Below, piece by piece: positions 33,853 to 45,164 of a stretch of DNA of 64,000 nt (positions are counted from its first letter, which is position 1; each line of letters starts with the position of its first letter). The translations under genes were made by a program, and so were the position numbers. The DNA comes from Vombatus ursinus. Its lineage: Eukaryota > Chordata > Mammalia > Diprotodontia > Vombatidae. Below the pieces are notes generated by a model, which had not been told where the DNA came from, made no database searches, and saw only the letters and a list, made by a program, of their open reading frames with translations. The DNA lies in the NCBI RefSeq assembly GCF_900497805.2, contig NW_020954719.1:1426001-1490000 (forward strand). Direction: 5' to 3'.

Positions 33853-34170
33853 CTACAGTAGTTTTAATGGAATTTCTCTTTCTCTCTTTTGCTGTTGGGC
33901 TTTGGTAGTAATATATAGAAATGCAGATGATTTGTGTGGGTTTATTTCATATCCTGAAACTTTGCTAAATTTGTTTATTATTTCAAGTAACTTTTTACTT
34001 GATTCTCTACGATATTCTAAGTATACCATCATATCATCTGCAAAGAATGATAGGTTTGTTTCTTTGTGTATTCTAATTCCTCTAATTTCTTTTTCTTCTC
34101 TGATTGCTACAGCTAACATTTCTAGCACAATATTGAATAACAGTAGTGATAATGGATATCCTTGTTTCAC
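33853..34170 (-). pseudogene. L1 ORF2 reverse-transcriptase fragment
   Basis: Open piece with MKQGYPLSLLLFNIVLEML and NLSFFADDMMVYLE, motifs of the L1 reverse transcriptase; FADD is the catalytic box. Further ORF2 parts follow at 33414-33701 (KNYFIELEKIITKFIWKNKR) and 32144-32750 (CWWSCELIQPFWRAIWNY, MEYYCAIRNDEQADF), in different frames because of indels. Confidence 0.85.
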
Positions 34171-34822
34171 CCCTAATCTTATTGGGAATGCTTCTACTTT
34201 ATCCCCATTACATATAATGCTTGCTGATAGTTTTTGATAGATGCTGTCTATAATTTTAAGGATGACTCCACTTATTCCTGTGTTTTCTAATGTTTTTATA
34301 GGAATGGGTATTATATTTTGTCAAATGCTTTTTCTGCATCTATTGCAATAATCATATGATTTCTGTTAGTTTTGTTGTTGTACTTCCCAGAATTGTGTTG
34401 AGGTACCTGGTGATTTTGCTCCTGGATAACACCATCACCCATAGTGGTTTTCTGAGCTGGTGTCTACTGCTTCCCTTGCCTGTATTTAGGCTCTCAGGGG
34501 CTCCTGGTGTTGGCACTTGCCTGCTCCACCAACCTGGGTCTCAGGATCTCCCCCTGGTATGCTGGGGTGGGGTTTGCTGCTGGCTTGCTGGGACACCTCC
34601 CATCCTATACTGCTTCTCCTCCCCAGAGAGAGAGAGAGGCCTTTCCCATTAATCCCCCAAGTTTCCTGGGCTACAAGACTGCAGCGCCTCATCTTTTTGC
34701 TGGCTCAGTGTTTTTCCTGGGTCAATATTTTCTGGGCTTTTAGAGGTCAATAAGGGAGGGTGACAGCAACTTACTTCTTACTCCACCATCTTGGCACCTG
34801 GAAGTGGAGTGAACAGACTTTG

Positions 34823-35440
34823 TTAAAAACTCTAATGTATCTGTGATCTCATTGATGCAGTTATTTCCCTCTGTGATGCAAATTGTAGCTTATTCGTGTC
34901 TGACCATTCTATGAGTTTCTCATCCGTGTCATTCCATAAGCCCAACATAAGGGGTCCACCTTATTTGGTATTATAGGCCTTTCTCCTGTTCACCAGACAT
35001 ACTGTAGCTTATAGATTATCCATCAGTTATCCCTTTTCTTGTTATGTGATTGACCCATTTTCTTTTTGTCTCATACATTTCTTTGGTGACATCCTTTACA
35101 TAATTATTTTAACATCTCCCATGTAATTTCTTGTTGTCTAGTATATTTTCTGTGCTCTTGCCCATCATGGACCCTTAGCATCAACTTACATTCTTTAGAA
35201 AAGTTTGTGTTTCATAATTCACAGTCATATATTGGCAGAAAGTTGATGGTGTTAAAATTATGAACTTTTATTTCAGGGAGAATATTTGGTTAACTAAAAT
35301 AATCTTAGAATTTCCCAAAGTTAACAAAGTCTGATTACTTCCTCCTCTTCAACTCTGGGCCCTGCTGATTGCCCATTTGCAGTAGTCATTGTGTCTTTCA
35401 CAGTATCTTTCAAAGATAGAAAAACTCAGGGTAGCTAAAA
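34823..35440. other. Intron sequence of unclear origin
   Basis: No family identified; no exon. Confidence 0.4.
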
Positions 35441-35455
35441 AAATCCACTGACTTT

Positions 35456-35642
35456 TTTTTTTTAAAGAAGCCACTCTTTGCCTCTTTTTTTTTTTTTTTT
35501 TTTTTGGTGAGGCAATCGAAGGTTAAGTGACTTGCCTAGGGTCACACAGCTAGTAAGTATCATGTGTCTGAGGCCAGATTTGAACTCATCTGCTCCTGAC
35601 TCCAGGGCTGGTGCTCTATCCACTTTGCCACCTAGTTGCCCC
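35456..35642 (-). mobile_element. Marsupial tRNA-derived SINE
   Basis: Antisense copy with a poly-T stretch and extra 3' bases, ending CACCTAGTTGCCCC. Direct repeat AAAATCCACTGACTT near 35440 and AAAATCCACTAACTT at 35645. Confidence 0.88.
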
Positions 35643-35659
35643 ACAAAATCCACTAACTT

Positions 35660-36159
35660 AAAAATCCCAATATTAATTTAGATATGTATCTAGATAGGAA
35701 GTGAGAATGTAAAGCCAATAGTGAATTTTCAAGCACTGAAACCCAGTTATCAAACTTGGTTCCAACTGGCACAAATTAGATAATTATTTGTATAATATAT
35801 GTGACTAATTTTATCTACAACATCAGGAGAAGAAAAAGAATGGAGAGACTGAGGTTATTAACCTCATACCTGCTTAGGACCGGTCTTGGCCAAGTCTAAC
35901 GTGCTGCCAATATATATGATGTCAGTCCTAGAAATGTAAGCCATTACCACCATTGTCATTATCACCACCAACATCATTCTATTGAAGTAATCTCTTCGAT
36001 ACACCTAAGATAAACATGGAGTACAGTAATTTGCAAAAAGATTTTTGGAAATTATAATAAAACTTTAAGTACCCGAGATTGTTTCATAAATTAAAGTTCC
36101 AGAGAACACCACATACCAGAAGATCTAATTCCTGAAAGTTCTTCAATAGAGTTCAAGGA
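35660..36159. other. Intron sequence with no recognised feature
   Basis: No repeat or exon seen. Confidence 0.5.
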
Positions 36160-36355
36160 AGCTCAGTATGGAAGGAAAACTGGACTGAAAATTAGAAGAT
36201 TTAGATTTTAGTTCCATTTCTGCCATTATCTACTACAATCAAAGACAAGTCATTTAACCACTTAGGCCTCATTTGCTTCATCTGTAAAATGATAGGATTG
36301 GATTAGATTTTCTCTCAAGTCCCTTTAAGCTTTAAAATTATATGATCATTAAGTA
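36160..36355 (+). mobile_element. MIR-type SINE
   Basis: Sense MIR: GACAAGTCATTTAACCACTT and TTGCTTCATCTGTAAAATGA. Confidence 0.65.
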
Positions 36356-36654
36356 CTATAATTACTTACTTTACAGATCAGGAGAACTAAATTAAAACTA
36401 GCATTGTGGTCTTATTTCTTATTATTTAATTTTCCTACCCTTTTACAACCAAACTCTTCAAATTACCAGCCTGTACACATAATTTCTAATTTTTCACTAT
36501 CCATTCTCTATGAATCTCTGTAGTCTTGTTTCTACCCCAGTCACTCAAATGAAACAGTACACTCAAAAAAGTTATATGACTCAAAATTTATCAATAACTT
36601 TCTAATTAGCAGTAGCAACAGTACCATCAGCAAACATTTATGCAGTATCTATTA

Positions 36655-37876
36655 TGCGAGAAAGCCAAATTGATTCTGATTCCATTTGTAATTGATTCTA
36701 TTCTATATCACCATCAATATTTTGTATAACTACCCAAAGTCACATTCCTTTGTCTTTAAATTCAATTCAGAAATTCACAGGTTCAAAGTTGAGTTTCCCT
36801 ATTAAAACTCTTTAATTAAGAAGCCTGCTATCTTAAGTTTGAGGTCAGTTTCCCTATAAATCACTTTTAATTGAAGAAAATCTGTTATCTGTACACCATT
36901 GGCTGTCCTTGGACAATTAGTGGAAATATGAATCACTCTATGTTAGGGGAATCTGTTTTCTCTGTCAAATTCTGAAAAATAAAATAAAATAAAATAAAAC
37001 CAAAGAGCTCACAGAGGTTACAAGCAGAAAGCTTTCTTTATTCCATTGGAGGAGGGAAATTAGATATATGTGCTGTGGTCTCATCTAGGAGGCAGCAAGA
37101 CTTAGTTTTGCTTTTTGTCCCCTTAGTTTTAATACATATAGTTGTGGCTAGACAAAGAACTGAAAAGTAAGGTGTAGCTGTTGCAGTGAGGGGTAACAGC
37201 AGCAAAGAAGCAAGTTTAATTCATAGCAGCACTTCATGACCTGAACATAGTACCTGCTGGTGCTTGTCCAAGCTTACATAGCTCCTGGGGCTAGTGTGAA
37301 ACAGTTCTGGGATTTAGCTGCAGCAGAGTTCAACCAGAGGGTGAGTGTAAAGGGTCGCTGTCATGCCAAGCTCAAGGCACAGTTTCCTTGCAGGACCTTG
37401 ATTCTAGAAAACAGGGTGTCTCCTAATAGTAAAAAGAGAGGAGTGAAAAGAGAGGGGTGATCCTGGCATGGGGATCCTGATATCTCCATTCCACTAACAA
37501 GCAAATAGACTCTATCAATCAACCTTTCCTGATAGCAGAATGGAAGAAGAGGTATTGCTAGCCCCAAATGTCCAGCCAGTCATATTGTTTTTGCTGCCTA
37601 TGATGCTGCAGGCTTTGTAACCAATCATTGTTTTCCATACCTTGGATGTTTCTAACTTTGTAACCAATCATAATGTTTTTTCCTTCTATGATGCTGCCTT
37701 CTAATTTTTGGAGGCTCCTCCTTTTGCTTATAACAATGATCTGTCAGACATCACTTGAAGTCTTTTAGCTTGCTGAAGAGCTGAGAGACCCCTTTTATTG
37801 GTAATTGCTAGCCTTACCAATAAATTGGTTGTGCTTGGAGCTTTATGTTTAATCTACCTTAATTTTAATTGCTACA
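36655..37876 (+). mobile_element. LTR, family X, copy 2, with nested element
   Basis: TG...CA element inside an L2. It shares with copies 1 and 3 the U3 boxes (GTAACCAATCATTG, GTAACCAATCATAATG), a CTTATAAC box, GAAGTCTTTTAGCTTGCTGA and CCAATAAATTGGTTGTGCTT. A second TG...CA element occupies 36963-37493. Solo LTR, fossil. Confidence 0.7.
36963..37493 (-). mobile_element. LTR-like element nested in LTR
   Basis: A 531-base stretch absent from the two related LTRs. On the minus strand it runs from TGGAATGGAGATATCAGGAT to a GGAATAAAGAAAGC polyadenylation-type box and ends TTCAGAATTTGACA. TG...CA ends fit an LTR; no clear target duplication was found and the family is unknown. Confidence 0.5.
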
Positions 37877-38475
37877 TATGTGTTACATAGTATGCTAATC
37901 ATTGAGGGTGCAAACTTCCAATCTAGTTGGGAATATAGGATATATACAGAAAAAGATAATGATACAAGGTAGCATTTGCTGCCTCACTTCCCATCCCCGC
38001 AAAATCTGGCTTTCTTCTTCATTCACCACTCTACTGAAAATGCTGTTTTCAAGCATTAGTGATGGTCTCATTACCAAATTTAGTGATCCCTTCACAGTGT
38101 TCATACTCCTTGATCTTCTTCCTTGAATTCTGGGGCCACTGTTCCATATTGGTTCTACGCTTATTTCTCTGACTGACTTTTTGGTCTCACGCTCTTAATG
38201 TACATGTCTCCTCCGGCTCAGTCTGTAGCCCTCTCCATATTCTTTTCTTTGGTTATTTCATCCATTTTCATGGCTTCAACTATCTCTTTGACTCCTAACT
38301 AAATCTATCCCTGTCCTCAAGCTCTCCTAGAGCTCCAATCCTGTATTATCAACTACTTGCTGTATGTCATGCCAGTGCCTCAAACACAACATGTCTAAAA
38401 TTAAATTCATAATCTTCCCTCTGAAACTTGCCTCTCCTTCTAATTCTTTATATCTGTTAATGGCATCGTTATCCT

Positions 38476-38646
38476 CCTGGGACCATCTCTACTTATCCTG
38501 ATCTATATCTTGCCACTGGACCCAGATGGCTCTGGAGGAGAAAATGAGGCTGGTGACTTTGCACAGCCCTCCCTCACTTAAATCCAATTCACTTGCAGTC
38601 GTGGCATCATCTTCCTGATGTCACGGTCTTCTTTGAGAGTGAAAGA

Positions 38647-38650
<4 letters not shown>
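38476..38650 (+). repeat. Unnamed dispersed retroposon, copy 2
   Basis: Same sequence as 25955-26168 (CCACTGGACCCAGATGGCTC and CCCTCCCTCACTTAAATCC). It sits in an L2 with similar 10-base sequences on both sides (GTTATCCTCC and ATTTTCCTCC), suggesting target-primed insertion, and ends in a CA-repeat tail. Confidence 0.65.

Positions 38651-38694
<44 letters not shown>
38650..38694 (+). repeat. (CA)n microsatellite
   Basis: About 22 CA dinucleotides forming the tail of the retroposon. Confidence 0.97.
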
Positions 38695-38695
<1 letters not shown>

Positions 38696-38900
38696 TTTCC
38701 TCCCAGTCACCCAAGCCTAAAAATTTGGAGTCATCTTTGATTTTCCCTCCCTCCCCCATATCTATTCAGCTGCCAAATCCTATTTTCCTCCATCTACAAT
38801 ATCTGCCTCTCTTTTTCACTCCTACAGCTACCACCTTAATTCATGCCCTTATTATATCTTATGTGGACTATTGTAATATCTTTTATTCTTTTCAAAATTT

Positions 38901-39865
38901 TTGAATTAGAACTAAAAGGTTTCATAATAACAAATCTCACGTATTTTATTAGACTCAGTAGCTGATTATTTAGAGCCTAAGCAATCATAAAGGAACTACG
39001 CAATTGTATATTCAACCACATGTTGAGATGTTGTTTCTCTGAAAACACTTATATATGAAAAATATTTCTTAGGACTTTAAAAAATTTTTAATTCTCAAAT
39101 ATTGTAATGAGGCATTATTCTCCGTTAGTTTTCACAAGAGATCACAGAGTATTTTGTTAATTATACGTTGTGTAGTAATTTACTTATAGCAGATTCATTA
39201 GAATTATTATTCTAAAAGTTGTCTATTAGACTCAATATCTGTGTGAGTTTTTTATTAAAAATATTATGTGAGTATGTTCTACATTATGTTATTTTTACTT
39301 TGATGATTGATGCAAAAATTATAAGCTTTTGGGTAGCATTCAGAAATCTAGCATCAAATTACATCATAAAGATTAATTTTATACCAATGGCCACATGATT
39401 TCTTTTTAAAGATAGATAAATTATATTAACCTGTTATATTAACTTTTTGTCCTCAAAATATAAAAACATATAGAAATATAGTTAATGTGGCCTTCAGGTG
39501 GGGCATTGAGTGAACAAGTAAATGATCCGAGATTACAGTGAGTATCAGGAAGCTAATAATTGCTTAGCAGTTCAGCTAATTCTTTTTTATTAATTATAAA
39601 CTTAAATATTAAAACATATGCAAAATAAGGGGGGGGGGAGAAGCATTGCCACATGCACAGCAGAACATGAGAGAAGATTCAAAATATAGAGCAATAAATT
39701 TCCATTTCAAGAAAACCTATATTATAAATACTACACATTGTGTTCAGAGCTGTCCATCTTTTCTTTTCTTCCTTGTAAGTTTTCTATTGTTCTCTGCTGT
39801 GCACTTTTTACTTTGTTCTTTTCGTCCCTTTCCTCCCTTCCTCTCCCAAGAAGGCTACAGTTAAG
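38901..39865. other. Repeat-poor AT-rich intron stretch
   Basis: Nearly 1 kb without a recognisable repeat except a G run at 39629-39638. No exon seen. Possible unique or conserved non-coding DNA. Confidence 0.45.
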
Positions 39866-39869
39866 CATG

Positions 39870-40045
39870 TGATGGGTGGGTGTGTGTAGATACATATATA
39901 CATATATACGTACATGTATATATATAAACATATACATATAAAGATATATATATTATACACAAACATACATATCTTATATATACATACTTAGATATCTACA
40001 GTCATACTCATATAGACATATACATTCATATGCATCTATGTAAGA
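39870..40045. repeat. TA/TACA-rich simple repeat
   Basis: Irregular TATACATATATA-type alternating purine-pyrimidine sequence. A second similar patch is at 40575-40655 (ATGTATGTAT). Confidence 0.85.
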
Positions 40046-40199
40046 CCATATTAAGCTTATTTGTCCTCTGTTTCTCTGAGGGTCGATAACCTCTTCCATA
40101 ATAAGTCCAAGACTTTCTATTTTTCTAAGTCCACCAACTATCATTTCCTGCACCACAGCAATATTCCAACCTTGTATTGTCTAGTTATTTTAAATAGTC

Positions 40200-40970
40200 T
40201 AAAACTATTGATTAATTAATTAATATGGCTGACATATAGTGTAGTTTCCCTATTTTTCTTTTGATTAAATCTATTTTAGCTTTAACTTTGCCTGAGTTCA
40301 TGATTACTACCCCTGCATATTTTCCCTAATAAATTCTTCTCCTGATCCTTATTTTATGTTTGTGTGTATCTCTTATTTCCTATCTTTCCTGAATTCTCTA
40401 CTTTACTTCTACCCACTATCTTGCCCTCCTATTATTTAACCTACGCCGCTTCCAAAGATCCATCCTTTATCTTCCCATTCCCATTAATTTAAACTCCCTT
40501 CTATACCCCCCTTTTCCTATTCCCTCATCCTTTTATTTCTTTATAAATTTAGAAAACTTTTATTCCTTTCTAAATATATATATATTATATATGTGTGTAT
40601 ATATGTATGTATGTGTGTATATATGTATGTATGTATACATGTATGTATGTATATTGTTCTCTCTAACCCAGATCTGATGTGAATAGGGTTCCCTCTAAAA
40701 ATCCCTCCCTTATCCTCCCCCCCATCTCCTTAGCCTTTTATTTCCTTCTGAATTTAGAAGATTCTTTTACACTTATAGATATTGTTGCCTCTTTAATTCA
40801 TTCCCAATGAGAGTAGGATTCCAGAACTATCAGACCTCCTCTCCCATCTATTTCTTCTGTGTCAATTCTTCTTCTCACACCTCATTTGTATAAGATAATT
40901 ACTGTTTTTACCTTTTCCTAAATAGTTACTTTTTAGAATCACATCATACTTAGGTCTACCCCGATCTTTC
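40200..40970 (-). mobile_element. Probable L1-derived spacer sequence
   Basis: Pyrimidine-rich DNA with CACCTCATTTGTATAAGATAATTA, similar in style to the ORF1-ORF2 spacers at 15085-15680 and 28341-28900. No ORF is recognisable; family assignment is tentative. Confidence 0.35.
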
Positions 40971-41049
40971 TACCCCATGTTATCAGCAAGCAATGTAGAC
41001 ATATGTATCTTATGCAAGAAAAATTCCACCTTTCAAAAAGAACAGCTTA

Positions 41050-41189
41050 ACCCAGCAGAAATGAGCATTGTCTTTCAGGGGAGGAGATGGATATTAAACA
41101 AAATAGGGGACTTCCATACCTTCCTGATAAAAAGACCAGAGCTTAACGGAAAATTTGATCTTCAAATACAAGACTCAAGAGAGACATAA
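41050..41189 (+). pseudogene. L1 ORF1 C-terminal piece
   Basis: Reads AEMSIVFQGRRW, IGDFHTFLIKRPELNGKF and DLQIQDSRET-stop, the same C-terminal end as the ORF1 at 15684 (FLMKRPELN, QIQDSSAT). Cut at its 5' side by truncation on insertion. Confidence 0.85.
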
Positions 41190-42333
41190 AAAAGTAAATG
41201 GGGCAGAAAGTAACAACATGTTATTAATAAGGACAAACTCTTTACATTCCTATAAGGGAAGATGACACTTGTAACTCTTGAGAACTGTATTGTTATTACA
41301 CCATGTAAATGGGGTATACATTAAGGGGGTGGGTATAAATTGACTTTGATGTAATGATGAAAAAATCTAATAAAGTAGGTTAAATGGATCCAAGAAAGTG
41401 AATTAATCTGATCTAACTAAGAAAATGTACTGAAAGAAAAGGAAAGGAGGAGGCAGACAAGGGTAAATTACATCACAGGAAAAGACACAAAAACCTATTA
41501 CAAGCAGAGGGAAAGAAGGGAGGGAGATGAGCATTGTTTGAACCTTACTCTCATCAGATTTGGCTTAAGACGGGAATAACATAATTAGTTAGGTATAGAA
41601 ATCTAACATGCCAGTAGGAGGGAAAAGGGGAAAGAAAAGGGAGGGAGCTAATAGAAGGGAGGTGGGACTGAGGGAGGCCGTGTTCAAAAGCAAAACAGTG
41701 AGGAGGGAAAAGGAAAAGCAGAAAGAAAAGCATAAACAAGGCGGGGGGGAGGATGAAGAGAAAGACACAGATAGTAATCATAATTGTGAATGTGATATAT
41801 GAATGTAATGGAATACTATTGTGCTATAAGAAATGATGAACAGGCTGACTTCAGATAAACCTGGAAAGACTATATGGTTTGATGCTGAGTAAAGTGAGCA
41901 GAACTAGGAGAACTTTGTACACAGTAACAGCCACAATTAAGTGATGACTGACTCTGATAGACTTACCCCCTCTCTGCAGTACAAGGATCTAAGACATCTC
42001 TAAAAGGCTCATGATGGAAAATGCTATCCACATTCAAAGAAAGAACTATGGAGTTTGAATGCAGATCAAAGCATACTATTTGCTATTTTTTTGTGTTTTG
42101 TTTCCTCTTTCTAGTGGTTCCTCCTATTTATTCTAATTCTTACTTACAACATGACTAATGTGAAAATATGTTTAATAAGGATGTATATGTATAGCCTATA
42201 TTAGATTGCATGCCATCTTGGGGAGGGAGGTAGGGAGGGAGGGGGAGAAAAATTTAAAACTCAAAAGCTTATGGAAGGGATTGTTGATAAATCAAAATAA
42301 ATTAATAAAAAAAAGAAAACAAAACAAAAAACA
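41050..42333 (+). mobile_element. 5'-truncated ORF1-only L1 derivative
   Basis: Exact ends given by the perfect 15-base repeat AAAAAGAACAGCTTA at 41035-41049 and 42334-42348. It contains the last codons of ORF1 (41050-41189), a 600-base purine-rich spacer, then from about 41795 only the last codons of ORF2 (TGTAATGGAATACTATTGTG) and a 3' UTR of the second type. The spacer-to-ORF2 join differs from that at 28340 and 57720. Confidence 0.85.
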
Positions 42334-42369
42334 AAAAAGAACAGCTTATTTTCCGGAGGCACATATATC

Positions 42370-43108
42370 TCTTATGTACTAGAGCCCAAGGCCCAACCAG
42401 TCTCCATAGTTTTGTGATTGCTGGGGGCTGTGCTACCTGAGCCCATTGTAATTTCTTAGTAACTGGTATTCCTGCCTCTTTTTCTCCCCTCTCCAATGCA
42501 TCTTATGTGCTGTTCCCCCCCCCCAAAAAAAAATTCCTTAGGTACAGGTTAAATCTCTCCCATTCAAAATTTTCAGTATCTCCAAGTTGCCTACAAGATA
42601 AAACACAAACTCCCTAGTCTAGGATCTAACTCCACCTCCTCTACCACCAGATGACTCCAAACTACCTTTCTAGCCTTCTTTCATACCATTTCTTGTCTTG
42701 CACTATACATTCCAGTCAAACCAGACTATTAACTTTTTTCTAGTCTTGTCCATTTACATACTTTGCATTCACCCAGATGTTATAGTTGGGACAGACTCCT
42801 TCCATATCTTAGCCTTTTAAAGTCTTTCTCTTCCTGCTCAGTTGTCAAATTCCTCTTTGCTTGACTCCAACCCCATCCTCTGCTAGAAATGATCTCTTTT
42901 TCATCACCCTCATCCTTCTCCTTATGACTTTCTCATCTCTCTCTTTATGACTCCTATGCATTTTTTACATTCTGAATTATGTTATAGTCATTTATATACA
43001 TCTTATTCCCATAATGTTGCAAGCTCCTTTAGGACAAGGACTTTGATGTTTTGTGCCCAGCACCTAGCACAATTCTGTATACATAAATGTTTATTCAATT
43101 GCATTTAG
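42370..43108 (+). mobile_element. L2 LINE 3' part
   Basis: Sense L2: AGTATCTCCAAGTTGCCTAC, TTGCAAGCTCCTTTAGGACA and GCACCTAGCACAATTCTGT. Confidence 0.7.
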
Positions 43109-43129
43109 CCATCTTACTAACTTAACAAG

Positions 43130-43432
43130 ATCTTACCCATTTTTCAAGGTTCAGATTAGGTGCCATCTCTTCCATAAAGCCTTCCCTGAAACCCCCAGAT
43201 GAAAGTAATCTCTCCCTCTTCAAATTATCTTAGAGTGTTTTTTGTGTATATCTCCTTAGCCCCATCACATTATACTTTGTGTTATATTTGTTTGTGACAG
43301 GTTATATCCTTCCATTTGACTATAAACTGGAAAGCAAGCACTCCATTTTTTTTACATTTTTGTATGTTTGAGTATCTAGCACAGAGTTAAATACATAGTA
43401 TGTGTTTAATAAATGTTTGTTGAATTTGTTGA
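43130..43432 (+). mobile_element. Second L2 LINE 3' end
   Basis: A second sense L2 tail: CCATCTCTTCCATAAAGCCT, ending GTTTAATAAATGTTTGTTGA. Confidence 0.75.
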
Positions 43433-43649
43433 AGGTATTCTGGCTCATTTACAGGACATACTGTCTGAAATATGACATTATAGCAGAAGACAATTCATAT
43501 AGCAAAGCCCAAGATCAGCATTAATTCATCCAGCCATTCCTTTCTCCTATCTTGTTGAATGCTTACTCATGTGGGTAATACAACCTTCACTTTAAAGGTA
43601 ATGAGGCTTTCAGGAAATGTCACTAAACTGTTCATTACATGCCCACTGA

Positions 43650-43935
43650 GCTTCAGCTCAGTGATCGCATTACTGGGCATATATCCCAAATGAACTTAAA
43701 GATGGGAAAAAAAAATGAATATTCCAAAATATTCATAACAGTATTATTTTTGTGGTAACAATAACCTAGAAACCAAGTGAGTGTGTATCAATTAGGAATG
43801 AAAGAATAAGCTATAAAATAAGAAAGTAACTAAATTTTTCTGCACCATAAGAAATGATGAATGTGGGGAATTCGGAAAAGCATGGGAAGACCTATATTAA
43901 TTGATATGGAATAATAAACCAAAAACAGGGAGAAA
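43650..43935 (+). mobile_element. Old L1 ORF2 tail
   Basis: CATTACTGGGCATATATCCC and GCACCATAAGAAATGATGAA match the ORF2 C-terminal end; heavily decayed. Confidence 0.6.
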
Positions 43936-43937
43936 AA

Positions 43938-44042
43938 TCAATAAGCATTTATTATGAACCTGCTATGTGCTAGGACTGTGCTAGATGTACTGGTTATACA
44001 AATAAAAAAGTGAAATGGTCCAAACCTTCAAGGAGGTATCCT
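43938..44042 (-). mobile_element. L2 LINE tail
   Basis: TCAATAAGCATTTATTATGA, then CAAACCTTCAAGGAGG. Confidence 0.65.
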
Positions 44043-44044
44043 AC

Positions 44045-45145
44045 AGTAATCTCAAATTCAACATGTACAAGGAGAACTCTGTCTTTCCACCTAAATCAAC
44101 CCTTCCTCCTAGCTCCACCATTTTTCCAGTCGTAGATGTTTACACCCTATGAGTCTTCTCCAGCTAGTCACCGTCACTCAGTTCTATATCCAATCAGTTG
44201 CTTCTTAGTTTTTTTTACCTAGTTTTACTACTTCAACATTGCTTTCATCCATCTCCACTTACACCACAGTCACCCTAATTGAGGCCCGCATCACCGCTTA
44301 TTTGGACTATTTCAGTAGTCTCTTAATTGGTCTTTTCAGCTTTTTCCCTCACCAGTCCATGTTCCACAAAGCTGCTAAATTGATATTTATAAAGTACAGA
44401 TATGACTGTTCACTTTATTGATCAGTGGCCTCATCATCATTTATAGGGTAAAATATGAACTCAAAGCAACTAGGTGGCACAGTGGATAGAGTGCCAGGCC
44501 TGAAGTCAGAAAGACTTATCTCTGAGTTCAAATTTGGCCTCAGACACTTACTAGCTGTGTAACCCTAGGCAAGTCATTTTACCTCATTTGCTTTATTTTC
44601 CTCATCTGTAAAATGAGCTGGAGAAGGAAATAGCAAACCACTGTTGTACCTTTGCCAAGAAAACCCCAAATGGAGTCACAAAGAGTCAGACATGACTAAT
44701 AATGACTGAGTAAAAATACACACTTTTCTGTTTGGTATTTAAATCCCTTTACAATCTGGCTCCTACCTTTTTTTTTATCTTATAGACAAACTAAACATGA
44801 CTTTCCCCCATACATTATATTCTAGCTAAACTGTCCTATTTGTCCTTCTCCATATATGACATTCTATTTCTTGCCTCCCCTCTGCTTCTCAAAATCCTTA
44901 ATTCCCTTTATGCCTCAGCTTAAGTATCACTTCCTTCAAAAAGTCTTTCCTGATCAGCCAGTTGTTAACACCCCTCAAAATTACTATATATTTATTTTGT
45001 ACATTATTCTATTTATCTGCGGACATGTTATATCCCCAGTAGAACATAAGCTCCTTTCGGTCAGAGGCTGTCTCAGTTTTATATTTGTATCTGTAGCACC
45101 TAGTCTGATACATAGTTGGCTTAATAAATGGTTCTCCATTAATTG
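44045..45145 (+). mobile_element. L2 LINE 3' part, split by a SINE
   Basis: Sense L2 coding remnant (GGCCCGCATCACCGCTTATT, GACTATTTCAGTAGTCTCTT) to the tail (CTGTAGCACCTAGTCTGATA, ACATAGTTGGCTTAATAAAT). Confidence 0.75.
44464..44709 (+). mobile_element. RTE-tailed tRNA-derived SINE inside L2
   Basis: Full copy (AGCAACTAGGTGGCACAGTG to AGAGTCAGACATGACTAATA). The L2 target GTAAAATATGAACTC is repeated with changes on the right (GTAAAAATACACACT). Confidence 0.85.
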
Positions 45146-45164
45146 AAGCTTACATTCTACAGCT

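Larger units (their letters stand above)
31764..34809 (-). mobile_element. L1 with 5' leader fused to mid-ORF2
   Basis: Flanked by near-perfect 13-base repeats (TGAACAGAATTTG at 31751-31763 and TGAACAGACTTTG at 34810-34822), so it inserted as one unit. Right to left on the minus strand: an L1 5' leader (34809 to about 34385, beginning CCAGGTGCCAAGATGGTGGA), then directly the palm of the reverse transcriptase (about 34380) through the ORF2 C terminus and 3' UTR to 31764. ORF1, the endonuclease and the N-terminal half of ORF2 are absent. Contains one SINE. Confidence 0.8.
36612..37960 (-). mobile_element. L2 tail split by an LTR
   Basis: Antisense L2 tail: AGCAAACATTTATGCAGTATC on the left and TATGCTAATCATTGAGGGTG on the right of the LTR. 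Confidence 0.6.
38000..38900 (+). mobile_element. L2 LINE, split by a retroposon
   Basis: Sense L2 coding remnant: GCCAGTGCCTCAAACACAAC, then after the insertion TCCCAGTCACCCAAGCCTAA and CTTATGTGGACTATTGTAAT. Confidence 0.75.
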
